43,970 nt of DNA from Massilia sp. Root335 (lineage in GTDB: Bacteria > Pseudomonadota > Gammaproteobacteria > Burkholderiales > Burkholderiaceae_D), in contig NZ_LMCY01000022.1 in NCBI RefSeq assembly GCF_001425685.1, positions 220 to 44,189 on the forward strand. The letters run 5' to 3'. Of the stretch, positions 25,062 to 34,230 are shown one piece after another. Position 1 is the first letter of the stretch. Every line of letters begins with the position of its first letter. The translations under genes were made by a program, and so were the position numbers. The notes below the pieces were generated by a model, which saw only the letters and a program-made list of their open reading frames with translations, searched no databases and had not been told where the DNA came from.

Positions 25062-26492
25062 TTATTTTTTTATTGCAACAATCTCACATTGCCGCACGAG
25101 GTCGGCCAGCCGGCGGCAATCCGCCGCGAGACCGCGTTCATCGACGTTCGTCACCCCGAGCAGCAGCCCCTGCGGTCCGGGCGCATGGGCGTGCCACGGC
25201 GACAGCGGCACCGGCGCCATGCCGGCCCGGAGCGCGCGGGCCGCGACCGCGACGTCGGACACGCCGGCGGGCAGCCGCGTGACGACGGCCATGCCGGCCG
25301 TCGCCTGCACCGCGATCGCGCCGCCCGCTTCCGCGCGCAGGCAGTGGAGCAGCGCGGCGCGCCGGGCCGCGTACAGGCGTTTCATGCGGCGCAGGTGGCG
25401 CAGGTAGTGGCCTTCCTGCAGGAAGTCGGCGACGGCGCGCTGGATGGGCGCGGCCGGCGCCGGCGCCAGGCACGCGGCGACGTCGCCGAACAGCCGGGCC
25501 AGTGCGGCCGGCACGACGAGGAAGCCCAGGCGCAGCGCCGGGCTGATCGTCTTGCTGAACGTGCCGATGTGCAGCACCCGGCCGCCGTGGTCGAGCGATG
25601 CCAGCGCCGGGGCGGCCCGTCCTTCCAGTTGGAGTTCGCTCAGGTAGTCGTCCTCGACGATCCACGCGCTGTTGGCCCGGGCCCAGACCAGCAGGGCGCG
25701 GCGCCGCGCGAGCGTCATCGTCGTGCCGAGCGGCGCCTGCTGGCCCGGCGTCACGACGGCCAGCACCGCGTCCGGCGCCAATCGGACGCCGGCCCCGACG
25801 TCCAGTCCTTCCGCGTCGACGGGGACGGGCGTCACCGCCATCCCGCCCAGGGAGAGGGCGGTGCGGGTCAGCGGAAAGCCCGGGTCCTCGAACCAGGCGC
25901 GCCGGCCGTGGAGCCCGAGCGCGCGCAGCACGAGCCCCAGCGCGCCCGCGAAGCCCGACGTGATCAACACCTGCTCCGGGCCGCAGCGGATGCCGCGCGC
26001 GATGCCCAGGTAGGCCGCGACTTCGCGCCGCAGGTCCGGGTCGCCGCGCGGATCGGGATAGCCGACGGGCGCCGCCGCCGCGTGCCGGGCCGCGCGTGTC
26101 AGCATGCGCGACCACAATTTATAAGGGAACGCGTCCTGGGCGGGCACGCCCATCTGGAATGCCAGCGGCGCGGCGCCGAACGCGTGGAACAGGTCCGGCA
26201 TCGGCAGGGCCGACGGGGCACGGTCGGCCGCGGGCGCGGCGGCCGGGCGCTCGGTGACGCGGGTGCCGGCGGCGCCGAAGCTCGCCGCGAGTTGCTCGTC
26301 GACCAGGCGTTCGTACGCCAGGCGCACGGTGCCGCGCGACACGCCCAGTTGCGCGGCCAGGTCGCGCCACGACGGCAGCTTCGCATCGAACGGAATCTGG
26401 CCCGATTCGATGGCGGCGCGGATGGCCGCGTAGATCTGCGTGGCGAGGGGGATTTTCTTGGCGCGGTCGAGGCCGATGGGCAGCGAGGTCAT
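25062..26492 (-). CDS. MocR/PdxR-type regulator with aminotransferase-like domain
   Basis: A 476-residue fusion. The N-terminal GntR winged helix spans about 12-80 (FDAKLPSWRDLAAQLGVSRGTVRLAYERL). A fold-type I aminotransferase domain spans about 115-476. PLP-site residues are in place: Lys314 in TFSKTISPALRLGF for the internal aldimine, Asp281 and Tyr283 in DDYLSE, and the TPGQQAPLG loop (usually TPSHQFPLG). Such proteins bind PLP and regulate, and most do not transaminate. The start is placed at 26492 (MTSLPIGL) by similarity to the family N-terminus; the frame continues upstream through non-coding sequence. It is divergent from the AhpD-like gene at 26601, its probable target. Confidence 0.93.
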   Translation of the reverse strand: MTSLPIGLDRAKKIPLATQIYAAIRAAIESGQIPFDAKLPSWRDLAAQLGVSRGTVRLAYERLVDEQLAASFGAAGTRVTERPAAAPAADRAPSALPMPDLFHAFGAAPLAFQMGVPAQDAFPYKLWSRMLTRAARHAAAAPVGYPDPRGDPDLRREVAAYLGIARGIRCGPEQVLITSGFAGALGLVLRALGLHGRRAWFEDPGFPLTRTALSLGGMAVTPVPVDAEGLDVGAGVRLAPDAVLAVVTPGQQAPLGTTMTLARRRALLVWARANSAWIVEDDYLSELQLEGRAAPALASLDHGGRVLHIGTFSKTISPALRLGFLVVPAALARLFGDVAACLAPAPAAPIQRAVADFLQEGHYLRHLRRMKRLYAARRAALLHCLRAEAGGAIAVQATAGMAVVTRLPAGVSDVAVAARALRAGMAPVPLSPWHAHAPGPQGLLLGVTNVDERGLAADCRRLADLVRQCEIVAIKK

Positions 26493-26600
26493 GGTCGATG
26501 GTACATTAAAAATCACTAAACTTGGCCCTGTTTTTTGGCCACTCGAAGGCGCATGATGCGTCTGCGGCATGAGCCGTTCAGTGTCAAACAGGAGAATGGA

Positions 26601-27053
26601 ATGACGCAGCGCATGGATTACAACGCGGCCACCCCGGCCGGCATGAAGGCACTCGGTGGCGTGTACGGACACATTCTGCACAGCGGCCTGCCCAAGGTCC
26701 TCGTCGACCTCGTCTACCTGCGGGTATCGCAGATCAACGGCTGCGCCTACTGCATCGACATGCATTCGCGCGACCTGCTGAAGGAAGGCGTCACCGTCGA
26801 CAAGCTCGTGCTGGTGCCCGCATGGCGCGAAGCGGGCGCCCTGTTCGACGCCGCCGAGCGCGCGGCGCTGGCCTGGGCCGAGACCGTGACCCGCGTGGCC
26901 GAGACGGGCGTGCCGGACGCCGACTATGCGGCCGCGGCGGCCGTGTTCGGCGAGCAGCAACTGGCCGACCTCACCATCGCGATCGGCCTGATGAACGCGT
27001 ACAACCGCATGGCGATCAGCTTCCGCGCGGTCCCGGCCGCGGCCGCCCGCTGA
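26601..27053 (+). CDS. Carboxymuconolactone decarboxylase/AhpD-like protein
   Basis: A 150-residue all-helical protein of the AhpD-like superfamily. The redox motif is CAYCIDMHSRD, giving Cys48, Cys51 and His55 as in alkylhydroperoxidase-D-type proteins, preceded by VYLRVSQING. It probably acts as a small peroxidase or thiol-disulfide enzyme in the cytoplasm and is not a true decarboxylase. AGGAG stands 7 bases before the ATG at 26601. It is divergent from the MocR gene with 108 bases between, the arrangement expected for a regulator and its target. The pairing with a PLP-binding regulator is common, but the signal is not known to me. Confidence 0.9.
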   Translation: MTQRMDYNAATPAGMKALGGVYGHILHSGLPKVLVDLVYLRVSQINGCAYCIDMHSRDLLKEGVTVDKLVLVPAWREAGALFDAAERAALAWAETVTRVAETGVPDADYAAAAAVFGEQQLADLTIAIGLMNAYNRMAISFRAVPAAAAR

Positions 27054-27093
27054 GCCGCGCCGATTCCCGGCCTTGCCTGTTCGAAATCAATCA

Positions 27094-27105
27094 GGTAACG
27101 TTGGA
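27094..27105. promoter_or_regulatory. LacI-type operator, site A
   Basis: GGTAACGTTGGA, matching 10 of 12 positions of the best site GGTAACGTTGTC (28281). It lies 36 bases before the first LacI gene (27141), consistent with autoregulation. Confidence 0.5.
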
Positions 27106-27140
27106 GCCGTGCGCCCGCAGGGCGGGGAATCGGAATCGGG

Positions 27141-28157
27141 ATGCAGAAAACAAGTACGTTGACGGAAGTGGCGGAAGCAGCGGGCGTGTCGCTGATCACC
27201 GCCTCGCGCGCGCTGCGCGGCGTCGGGCGGGTCGCGAAAGAGACGCGCGAGCGCGTGCTCGCGGCGGCGGCGAAGCTGGACTACACGCCGGACATGATCG
27301 CGCAGAAGATGCGGGGCGGGAACTCGGGCCTGATCGGCGTGTTCGTCAACGGCTTCCGCTCGCTCGTCATGCACGAGCTGCTCAGCGCCATCAACGACGA
27401 GGCGCGCCGGCTCGGCTTCGACCTCATCGTGTTCAACGCCGACCATTTCGACGATGCGCGCCGCGCCGGCACGGCGGAGATGCTGCGCAAGTTGTGCGAC
27501 GGCCTGCTCCTGCTGCTGCCCGATGCGAACGACGGCCTGCTGGTCAAGCTGGAACGGGCCCACGCCCCGTGCGTGCTGGTGAGCTTCGCGGGCCGCCAGA
27601 TCGACCTGCCGGTCGTCCTCGGCTCGAACCGCCTCGCGGCCCGCGCCGCCGTCGACCACCTGCTCGGCCTGGGCCACCGCCGCATCGCCTTCATCGCCGG
27701 CACCTCGTTCACGGGCCAGAGCGAGGAGCGCCAGCGCGGCTACGAGGATGCGCTGCGCGCGGCCGGCATCGCGATCGAGCCGGCCTACCTGCGCCAGGGC
27801 GATTTCAACGATGCCAGCGGCTTCGTGGAGACGCAGGCGCTGCTCGCGCTGCCGCAGCCGCCGACCGCGATCTTCGCCGCCAACGACGCGATGGCGTTCG
27901 GCGCGCTGGATGCGATTTCCACGGCCGGCAAGAAGGTGCCGGACGACCTGTCCGTCGTCGGCTTCGACGACGTGATCCGCGCGGCCTTCGTCCACCCGAA
28001 GCTCACGACCGTGCGCCAACCCCTGAACGAGATCGCGGTGCGGGCCGTGGCGGAGCTGGTCAATGCCATGCGCAGCGAGCGGGCCGACGGCTTCCGCATC
28101 GAATTGCCGGCCCGCCTCGTCGTGCGCGACTCCACCGGGCCGGCGCCCGGGGGCTGA
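27141..28157 (+). CDS. LacI-family transcriptional regulator
   Basis: A 338-residue LacI/GalR repressor. The HTH and hinge lie at about 5-60 (LTEVAEAAGVSLITASRALRG, then AAAAKLDYTPDMIAQKMRG). A periplasmic-binding-like sugar domain follows, with the family's LGHRRIAFIAG, AIFAANDAMAFGALDAI and LSVVGFDDV. It is clearly a paralogue of the LacI protein encoded at 32948-34027. Both have ITASRA in the recognition helix and share stretches such as LIGVFVN and LLLFNAD/LIVFNAD, so they may read the same operator. It precedes the heparinase-type gene, with an operator copy in front of each. The inducer is probably an oligosaccharide or sugar acid from the glycan. Confidence 0.93.
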   Translation: MQKTSTLTEVAEAAGVSLITASRALRGVGRVAKETRERVLAAAAKLDYTPDMIAQKMRGGNSGLIGVFVNGFRSLVMHELLSAINDEARRLGFDLIVFNADHFDDARRAGTAEMLRKLCDGLLLLLPDANDGLLVKLERAHAPCVLVSFAGRQIDLPVVLGSNRLAARAAVDHLLGLGHRRIAFIAGTSFTGQSEERQRGYEDALRAAGIAIEPAYLRQGDFNDASGFVETQALLALPQPPTAIFAANDAMAFGALDAISTAGKKVPDDLSVVGFDDVIRAAFVHPKLTTVRQPLNEIAVRAVAELVNAMRSERADGFRIELPARLVVRDSTGPAPGG

Positions 28158-28259
28158 CGATCTGCCGCGGCAGCGGCATGGCATCGTTACCATCCCGCGC
28201 CGCCTGACTTTCTCTCCGGGCACGCCCCCACTTCGACCATCGGCTTGATCGAAAATCTA

Positions 28260-28292
28260 TTGTCATTTGCCAAGACGAGTGGTAACGTTGTC
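28260..28292 (+). promoter_or_regulatory. Promoter with LacI-type operator, site B
   Basis: TTGTCA (28260-28265), 17 bases, then TAACGT (28283-28288) make a plausible sigma-70 promoter with an extended TGG before the -10. The operator GGTAACGTTGTC (28281-28292) overlaps the -10, so a bound repressor would block polymerase. GGGAGA before the ATG at 28314 is the ribosome binding site. Confidence 0.6.
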
Positions 28293-28313
28293 TCACCTCA
28301 TACGGGAGACGAC

Positions 28314-30341
28314 ATGAATCGAAGGGATGCGCTGACCCGCGGGCTGGGCGCGCTGGCGCTGCTGGCCGGTCCGCGCGCGGGCGCGGCGGCGGGACAGGAT
28401 GCGGTGCAGGGCGCCGCGGCGCTCGGGCCGCGCGTGCCCAAGCGCTACCTGCGCACCGTCGCCGACGAGGCGCTGCTCAGGCGGCACCTGCTGCCCGCGG
28501 ACGCGTGGCATCCCTATCCGCAGGCCGGCGACCGCGCCGCGTGGGCGCGCGTGCCGGCCGACGTGACGGCGGCGCTCGTCGCCCGCGCCGATGCCTGGCT
28601 GGGCACCGAGTGGCCCCAGCTGCCGGCCAGCCTGTTCCTCGAATTCGCCGAAAACGGCAACCGCACCCGCTACGAACAACGTTATTTCGAGCGCCGCAGC
28701 CGCCTGGCGGGCCTGGTGCTGGCGGAGTGCGTGCAAGGCCAGGGGCGCTATCTGCACGCGATCGCGGACGGCGTCTGGCACGTATGCGAAGAAACGTTCT
28801 GGGGCCTGCCCGCGCACAGCGGCATGCAGAAAAGCGGCGTCGGCCTGCCCGATGCGCAGGAACCCGTGATCGACCTGTTCGCGGCGGAGACGGGCGTGAC
28901 GCTGGCCTACGTCCACTACCTCGTGGGCGCGCAGCTGCGCAAGCTGTCGCCGCTGCTGCCGCTGCGGATCGCGGCGGAAGTGAAGCGGCGCATCCTCGAT
29001 CCGGGCTGGCAGCGCGACGATTTCAAGTGGATGGGCCTGACGGCCGGGAGCGACGGGCGCCGGGCGCCGCTGAACAACTGGACGTCGTGGATCGGGTCGA
29101 GCTGGCTGGAAGCGAACCTGCTGCTGGAGCCGGACCCGGAGCGCCGCATCGCGGCCACGCTCAAGATCTGCGGTTGCCTCGACCGCTTCCTGGAAGATTA
29201 TTCGGACGACGGCGCCTGCGAAGAGGGGCCCGGCTACTGGGCGATGTCCGCCGGCCCCTACCTGGACTGCCTGATGGCGCTCGACTCCGCGCTCGGCGGC
29301 GCCGCGAATCCCGGCGCGGGCCTGGCGGCCGACCCGTTCGTGCGGCGCATGGGCCATTACGTGCTGGACGTGCACGTGGCGGGCGACTGGTTCGTGAATT
29401 ACGGCGATGCGCACGCCAGGGTCCACCATTCGCCGCCGCTGCTGCACCGCTTCGGCCGGGCGACCGGCGACGGCGGGCTGGCCGCGTTCGGCGCGTTCCG
29501 CGCGCCCGGGCATGGCATCGCCCTGTCCGATCAGGGGCGCCTCGCGCGCGACGTTGCCGACGTGCTGGAAGTCGCGCGGATGCGCGCCACGGCCGCCAGG
29601 GACGCGCTGCAGCGCGCGTCGTGGTATCCCGCCCTCGGCCTGATGACGGCCCGGGCGCAGGCCGGCTCGGCGCAGGGCTTCTTTCTCGCCGTGCAGGCGG
29701 CGTCCAATGCGCGCAGCCACGGCCACCACGATTCCGGCAGCTTCATCGTGTTCCACGACGGCCTGCCCGTGTTCGTCGATCCGGGCGTGGAAGCGTACAC
29801 CGCGAAGACGTTCGGCAAGGACCGCTACACCATCTGGACCATGCAGTCGGGCTTCCACAACCTGCCGATCGTCGGCGGCCATATGCAGCGGGGCAGGGAT
29901 GCGCGCGACCGGGCGGGCCGGCTGCGCGTCGACGACGGCCGGGACGAGACCGGCATGACGATGGACCTGGCCACGGCGTACGGTCCCGAGGCCGGCATCG
30001 AGACCTGGGAGCGCCGCGTCGCGCTGCGCCGGGACACGGAGACGGTGAGCCTGCGCGAGACGTTCGCGCTGTCCCGCGCGGCGCCCGTGGCGCTCGTCTT
30101 CATGACGCCGCGCCGGCCCGACGCGGCGGCACCGGGCATGGTGGCGCTGCCCGTGGCCGGCGGCCGGACGGTGCGGCTGCGCTTCGATCCGCGCCGGTTG
30201 CGCGCGGACGTCGAGCCGCTGCCGCTGGCCGACCCGGGCCTGGCACACGAATGGGGCGGGACGCTGTACCGCATCCGCCTGGTGGCGCAGCAGCCGCTGG
30301 CCGCGGGCGACCTGGACGTAACGATCGAACATGAAACCTGA
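28314..30341 (+). CDS. Heparinase II/III-family protein, putative polysaccharide lyase
   Basis: A 675-residue secreted protein. The N-terminus NRRDALTRGLGALALLAG looks like a Tat or Sec signal. An (alpha/alpha) toroid domain (about 60-390) contains NNWTSWIGSSWLEANLLL and DDGACEEGPGYW (about 298-309), both typical of Hepar_II_III proteins. The C-terminal beta-sandwich holds the catalytic-type segment NARSHGHHDSGSFIVFHDG (from residue 465) with paired histidines, then PVFVDPGVEAYTAKTF. Such proteins eliminate at uronic acids in acidic glycans, yielding unsaturated ends that GH105/GH88 enzymes remove. The next gene is of that type and overlaps the end of this one at its ribosome binding site. 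Start at 28314 after GGGAGA. The exact lyase family and substrate are not resolved. Confidence 0.85.
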   Translation: MNRRDALTRGLGALALLAGPRAGAAAGQDAVQGAAALGPRVPKRYLRTVADEALLRRHLLPADAWHPYPQAGDRAAWARVPADVTAALVARADAWLGTEWPQLPASLFLEFAENGNRTRYEQRYFERRSRLAGLVLAECVQGQGRYLHAIADGVWHVCEETFWGLPAHSGMQKSGVGLPDAQEPVIDLFAAETGVTLAYVHYLVGAQLRKLSPLLPLRIAAEVKRRILDPGWQRDDFKWMGLTAGSDGRRAPLNNWTSWIGSSWLEANLLLEPDPERRIAATLKICGCLDRFLEDYSDDGACEEGPGYWAMSAGPYLDCLMALDSALGGAANPGAGLAADPFVRRMGHYVLDVHVAGDWFVNYGDAHARVHHSPPLLHRFGRATGDGGLAAFGAFRAPGHGIALSDQGRLARDVADVLEVARMRATAARDALQRASWYPALGLMTARAQAGSAQGFFLAVQAASNARSHGHHDSGSFIVFHDGLPVFVDPGVEAYTAKTFGKDRYTIWTMQSGFHNLPIVGGHMQRGRDARDRAGRLRVDDGRDETGMTMDLATAYGPEAGIETWERRVALRRDTETVSLRETFALSRAAPVALVFMTPRRPDAAAPGMVALPVAGGRTVRLRFDPRRLRADVEPLPLADPGLAHEWGGTLYRIRLVAQQPLAAGDLDVTIEHET

Positions 30342-30351
30342 AGGAGTCAAA

Positions 30352-31521
30352 TTGAACAAGCGAGTGATGGCCGGCGTCCTGGCCGGCGGCATGCTCCTGC
30401 TGGCCGGCTGTGCGGACATGGGCGGCAACCATGCGGCCGTACCGGCGCAAGAGACACGTGCGGCGCTGCCGTCGCGGGCGGAGGCGCTCGCGGTCATCGA
30501 CAAGGTGAACGGCTACTGGCAGCGCAAGACGCCGGCGACCGAATGGGCGTTCTGGAACGTGGCCGCCTACCACACGGGGAATATGGCGGCCTATGAAGTG
30601 ACCCACAACGAGGCGTACCGCCAGTACTCCGAGCGCTGGGCCGACTACAACGGCTGGAAGGGCGCGAAGTCGGACGACAAGGCAGAGTGGAAGCTCACCT
30701 ACGGCGAGACGGACGACCACGTGCTGTTCGGCGACTGGCAGGTGTGCTTCCAGACCTATCTCGACCTGTACCGCCTCGGCCCGCAGGACCCGCGCCGGGT
30801 CGCGCGCGCGCGCGAGGTGATGGGCTACGAGATCGGCACCGGCCGCAACGATTACTGGTGGTGGGCGGACGGCCTGTACATGGTCATGCCCGTGATGACG
30901 AAGATGTACAAGCTGACGGGCGACCGGCGCTACCTCGACAAGATGGTCGCCTATTTCGAGTACGCGAACGGCTTGATGTACGACGCCGACACGCACCTGT
31001 ATTACCGCGACGCGCGCTACGTCTACCCGCAGCACAAGAGCGTCAACGGCAAGAAGGATTTCTGGGCGCGCGGCGACGGCTGGGTGTTCGCGGCGCTGGC
31101 CAAGGTGCTGGCCGACCTGCCGCGCGAGGACCCGTACCGCCCCATGTTCGAGGAACGCTTCCGCGCGATGGCGCAGACGCTCGCGACGATCCAGAGCCCG
31201 GACGGCTACTGGACGCGCAGCCTGATCGACCCGGCCCACGCGCCCGGCCCGGAAACGAGCGGCACGGCGTTCTTCACGTACGGCATGCTGTGGGGTATCA
31301 ACAACGGTCTGCTGGACCGGACGACGTACCTGCCGGTCGCGGCGCGCGGTTGGCAGTACCTGACGCACACCGCGATCCAGCCGGACGGCAAGGTGGGTTA
31401 CGTCCAGCCGATCGGCGACCGCGCGATTCCCGGCCAGGTGGTCGACCGCGATTCGACCGCGCATTTCGGCGTCGGCGCCGTCCTGCTGGCCGCGTCCGAG
31501 ATGGCGAAGCTCGCGCGCTGA
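30352..31521 (+). CDS. GH105/GH88-type unsaturated uronyl hydrolase, lipoprotein
   Basis: A 389-residue (alpha/alpha)6 barrel of the YteR/YesR family. The start is TTG at 30352: AAGGAG stands 5 bases upstream, and it yields a lipoprotein signal with lipobox LLAGC. The in-frame ATG at 30331 has no ribosome binding site. Family segments include NDYWWWADGLYMVMPVMTKMY (the Asp near residue 173 is the candidate catalytic acid), WARGDGWVFAALAKVL (from residue 238) and SGTAFFTYGMLWGINNGLL. It would hydrolyse the 4,5-unsaturated uronic acid left by a lyase, such as that encoded just upstream. Its stop is followed by a strong terminator. The uronyl linkage (rhamnose, galactose or other) cannot be read from sequence. 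Confidence 0.88.
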   Translation: MNKRVMAGVLAGGMLLLAGCADMGGNHAAVPAQETRAALPSRAEALAVIDKVNGYWQRKTPATEWAFWNVAAYHTGNMAAYEVTHNEAYRQYSERWADYNGWKGAKSDDKAEWKLTYGETDDHVLFGDWQVCFQTYLDLYRLGPQDPRRVARAREVMGYEIGTGRNDYWWWADGLYMVMPVMTKMYKLTGDRRYLDKMVAYFEYANGLMYDADTHLYYRDARYVYPQHKSVNGKKDFWARGDGWVFAALAKVLADLPREDPYRPMFEERFRAMAQTLATIQSPDGYWTRSLIDPAHAPGPETSGTAFFTYGMLWGINNGLLDRTTYLPVAARGWQYLTHTAIQPDGKVGYVQPIGDRAIPGQVVDRDSTAHFGVGAVLLAASEMAKLAR

Positions 31522-31555
31522 TTCTCTCCTTCGCGGGCCGCGCGCCCGCGTTCGG

Positions 31556-31584
31556 CCTGCCCAGGGATGGCAGGTCTTTTTTTT
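31556..31584 (+). terminator. Rho-independent terminator after the GH105 gene
   Basis: CCTGCC (31556-31561) and GGCAGG (31569-31574) form a stem with a 7-base loop, followed at once by TCTTTTTTTT. It ends the heparinase-GH105 operon, so the MFS gene at 31657 needs its own promoter or read-through. Confidence 0.85.
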
Positions 31585-31656
31585 GGGGAACGAAAAAGCT
31601 TGCGGTTTCTTTAAGCTGGGGCGATGCTTTAGCTCTTGTTAGTGGGAAACGCGTCC

Positions 31657-33009
31657 ATGTTGGAAGACAAAAGCGCCTACGCCGTCGGCACCTTGCGCTA
31701 TACCGCGGCGGGCCTCGGCATCGTCCTGTTCTGGCTGTTGTTCGGCGAATTCGCCATCGCCTTGCGCGACCGCTCGGCCATCCCGGGCGTGATGGAACTG
31801 CTGCGGCAGCACCACGCGAGCGACACCATGATCGCCGTGCTCGTGTCGGCGCTGCCGGCGCTGCTCGGCAGCGTGCTCGTGCCCATCGTCGGCTTCCGCT
31901 CCGACCGCTTCCGCAGCCGCTGGGGGCGGCGCCTGCCGTTCCTGGTCGGGATCACGCCCGTCGCCGCGCTCGTCCTCGTCGCGCTGGGTAACTGCACGGC
32001 GTTCGGCCGCGCCACCGACCGTTTGCTGGGGGTGTTGTCGCCCGGCGCGGACGCCTGCGTGCTCGCGTGGTTCTGCGTGTTCTGGACCGTGTTCGAGGGC
32101 GTCGCGCTCGTCACGCTGGCCCTGTATGCGGGCCTCGTGAACGACATCGTGCCGCGCAGCGTCCTCGGACGCTTCTACGCGGGATTCCGCATCGTCAGCC
32201 TGGTGGCCGGCATCCTGTTCAACCTGTGGTTGTTCCGCCTCACCGAACATCACCTGCGCGAGGTCTTCCTGGGCATCGGCCTGTTCTTCGGCGCCGCCTG
32301 CATGCTGATGTGCGTGCGCCTGAAGGAGGGCGAGTACGGCCCGCCGGCGGTGGACGGGCCGGGCGCGCCGGGCAGTCCGAACTCGTGGCGCGCCATGGGC
32401 CGGGCCTATTGGCGCGAATGCCTGTCCGACCGCTACTTCCTGCTCGTGTTCCTCGCGCTGACGGCATCCGAGCTGACGTTCATGCCCTTCAATACGTTCT
32501 CGCAGCTGTACGCCGACTCGCTGGGCATGGACAAGGCCGTGCTGGGCAAGCTGCTGGCGACGTCATACGCGCTGTCGATCGGCCTGTCGTCCGTGATCGG
32601 CTGGATGGTCGACCGCTACAGCGCCGCCAACGTGACGGTGTGGACGATGGGGCTGTACCTGTGCGTGGCCTGCGGCGGTTTCCTGGCCGTGCACGACCTG
32701 CCGAGTTTCGCCGTCGTCTACGTGCTGCACGTCGTGGTGGCGGGCACGTATTACACGGCGGCCGCGTCGCTGCCGATGGCGCTGTTCCCGCGCGCCCGCT
32801 TCCTGCAGTTCGACGGCGCCAAGCGCTTCCTGTTCTCGACGTCCAACATCGCGCTGAGCTTCCTGCTCGGCCCCATGCTGGATTCGACGGGCCACGACTA
32901 CGGCCTGACCCTGTTGTCCGGGGCGCTGCTGGCCGGGGCCAGCCTGGTCATGTTCCGGCGGCTGTCGCGCGCGGCGCGCGGGCGCGTCGGCGCGGCGTCG
33001 TCGGCGTGA
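31657..33009 (+). CDS. MFS/GPH-type sugar transporter
   Basis: A 450-residue permease with about 12 helices, in the glycoside-pentoside-hexuronide (MelB/SucX-like) style. It has RSRWGRRLPFLVGITP after TM2 (the GPH form of the MFS loop motif), RFYAGFRIVSLVAGILFNLW, and SSVIGWMVDRYSAANVTVW in the second half. It would import a di- or monosaccharide released by the outer enzymes, driven by protons or sodium. The start at ATG 31657 is chosen over an in-frame TTG at 31636; neither has a strong ribosome binding site. Its 3' end overlaps the convergent LacI gene by 62 bases. Confidence 0.87.
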   Translation: MLEDKSAYAVGTLRYTAAGLGIVLFWLLFGEFAIALRDRSAIPGVMELLRQHHASDTMIAVLVSALPALLGSVLVPIVGFRSDRFRSRWGRRLPFLVGITPVAALVLVALGNCTAFGRATDRLLGVLSPGADACVLAWFCVFWTVFEGVALVTLALYAGLVNDIVPRSVLGRFYAGFRIVSLVAGILFNLWLFRLTEHHLREVFLGIGLFFGAACMLMCVRLKEGEYGPPAVDGPGAPGSPNSWRAMGRAYWRECLSDRYFLLVFLALTASELTFMPFNTFSQLYADSLGMDKAVLGKLLATSYALSIGLSSVIGWMVDRYSAANVTVWTMGLYLCVACGGFLAVHDLPSFAVVYVLHVVVAGTYYTAAASLPMALFPRARFLQFDGAKRFLFSTSNIALSFLLGPMLDSTGHDYGLTLLSGALLAGASLVMFRRLSRAARGRVGAASSA

Positions 33010-34027
33010 CGTCCGCGTGCGGCGCGGGCCCCGTCGATCCGCGCACGACCAGCTTGGCCGGGAAGGCGATGCGCGCCGGCTCCGTCGGCCGTCCCGCGAT
33101 CATGCCGACGACCTCGCGCACCGCGTACGCGGCGATGGCGTCGAACGGCTGATGCATCGTCGTCAGTTTCGGGAACACGCAGCTGGACGTCGGGATGTCG
33201 TCGTAGCCGATCACGGAGATGTCGCCGGGGACGCTCAGGCCGCGGCTGTTGACGGCGTCGATGGCGCCGAACGCCATCTCGTCGTTGGCCGCGAAGATCG
33301 CGCTCGGCGGGACGGGCAGTGCGAGCAGCTGCTCGGTCGCGGCATACCCGCCCGGCTGCACGAACGCGCCGTTGACGACGAGCGCGGGGTCGGGCGCGAT
33401 GCCGGCCGCAGCCAGCGCGTCGAGGTAGCCCCGTTCGCGCTCGGCGCTCTGGCCGGTGCCGGGATTGCCGGCGATGTAGGCGATGCGGCGGTGGCCCAGC
33501 GCCAGCAGGTGGTCGACGGCGGTGCGCGCGCCGAGGCGGTTTTCCGCCGCCACGACCGGCACGGCGAGCGGGCGCGCGTCGAAGCAGAGCACGACGCTGG
33601 CCAGCTGCTGGCGTTCGATGGCGTCGAGATAGCGGTCGTCCGCGCTCGGCATCACGAGCAGCAGGCCGGCGCACAGCTTGCCGAGCAGGTCGCAGGTGGC
33701 CATGCGGTCCGGGCTGTCGAAGCGGTCCGCGTTGAACAGCAACAGGTCGTAGCCCTGGGCGCGCGCATGCGTGCTGAGAAAGCGGATGATCTCGTGCAGC
33801 ACGACGGGGCCGTAATTGTTGACGAACACGCCGATCAGGCGGCCGCGGTCGCCGCGCATGCGCCGCGCCAGCGGGTCGGGCGTGTACTGGAGCTGCGCGG
33901 CGGCGGCGAGGATGCGTTCGCGCGCCTCGGCCGAGACATAACCTTCGCCGCGGATGGCGCGCGACGCCGTGATCGGCGCAACGCCCGCGAGCCGGGCGAC
34001 TTCACTGAGTTTGCTGACTTTGCGCAT
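32948..34027 (-). CDS. LacI-family transcriptional regulator, paralogue
   Basis: A 359-residue LacI/GalR repressor starting MRKVSKLSEVARLAG. The HTH contains VAPITASRAIRG and the hinge follows at about 45-60. The sugar domain has LGHRRIAYIAG, AIFAANDEMAFGAID and ISVIGYDDIPTSS. It parallels the LacI at 27141 in sequence, including the recognition helix. After the usual family end at RGSTGPAP, about 25 low-complexity residues follow, encoded antisense to the last 62 bases of the MFS gene. It is divergent from the first receptor gene (34324), with operator copies between. Role: repressor or activator of the receptor/GH35 operon. Confidence 0.93.
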   Translation of the reverse strand: MRKVSKLSEVARLAGVAPITASRAIRGEGYVSAEARERILAAAAQLQYTPDPLARRMRGDRGRLIGVFVNNYGPVVLHEIIRFLSTHARAQGYDLLLFNADRFDSPDRMATCDLLGKLCAGLLLVMPSADDRYLDAIERQQLASVVLCFDARPLAVPVVAAENRLGARTAVDHLLALGHRRIAYIAGNPGTGQSAERERGYLDALAAAGIAPDPALVVNGAFVQPGGYAATEQLLALPVPPSAIFAANDEMAFGAIDAVNSRGLSVPGDISVIGYDDIPTSSCVFPKLTTMHQPFDAIAAYAVREVVGMIAGRPTEPARIAFPAKLVVRGSTGPAPHADVTPTTPRRRARAPRATAAGT

Positions 34028-34065
34028 GGGGCATCCGTAAAACACGAAGTTTGACGGAATAATGA

Positions 34066-34075
34066 GACAACGTAC
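34066..34075. promoter_or_regulatory. LacI-type operator half-site, site C
   Basis: GACAACGTAC keeps the left half and core of GACAACGTTACC; the right half is degenerate. It lies 39 bases before the minus-strand LacI start (34027). On that strand the flank TACGTTGTCTCA matches the flank of site B. Confidence 0.4.
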
Positions 34076-34230
34076 ATCACAAAATTCATCAAAGGTATGA
34101 CTCTTTGGTATGCCTGTCGTCGTTTCGCGACACAAAAATTGCCGAAACCTCGACTAATTCATCGAAAAAACAACGGGTTACGAGAAATTTGACTGCGTTA
34201 GTGCGCTATTGCTCTTTAATAATCGCCTGT

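Noticed and set aside
26601..27053. Annotation as 4-carboxymuconolactone decarboxylase
   Set aside because: The CxxC-x3-H motif and lack of protocatechuate-pathway neighbours favour an AhpD-like redox protein.
31590..31656. AAGCTT/AAGCT inverted repeat and an operator-like GGGAAACGCGTCC before the MFS permease
   Set aside because: The match to the LacI operator is poor and no convincing -35/-10 pair is seen.
34170..34184. Possible extra operator CAACGGGTTACG in the first receptor's control region
   Set aside because: It needs a two-base insertion to match the palindrome; too weak to list as a site.
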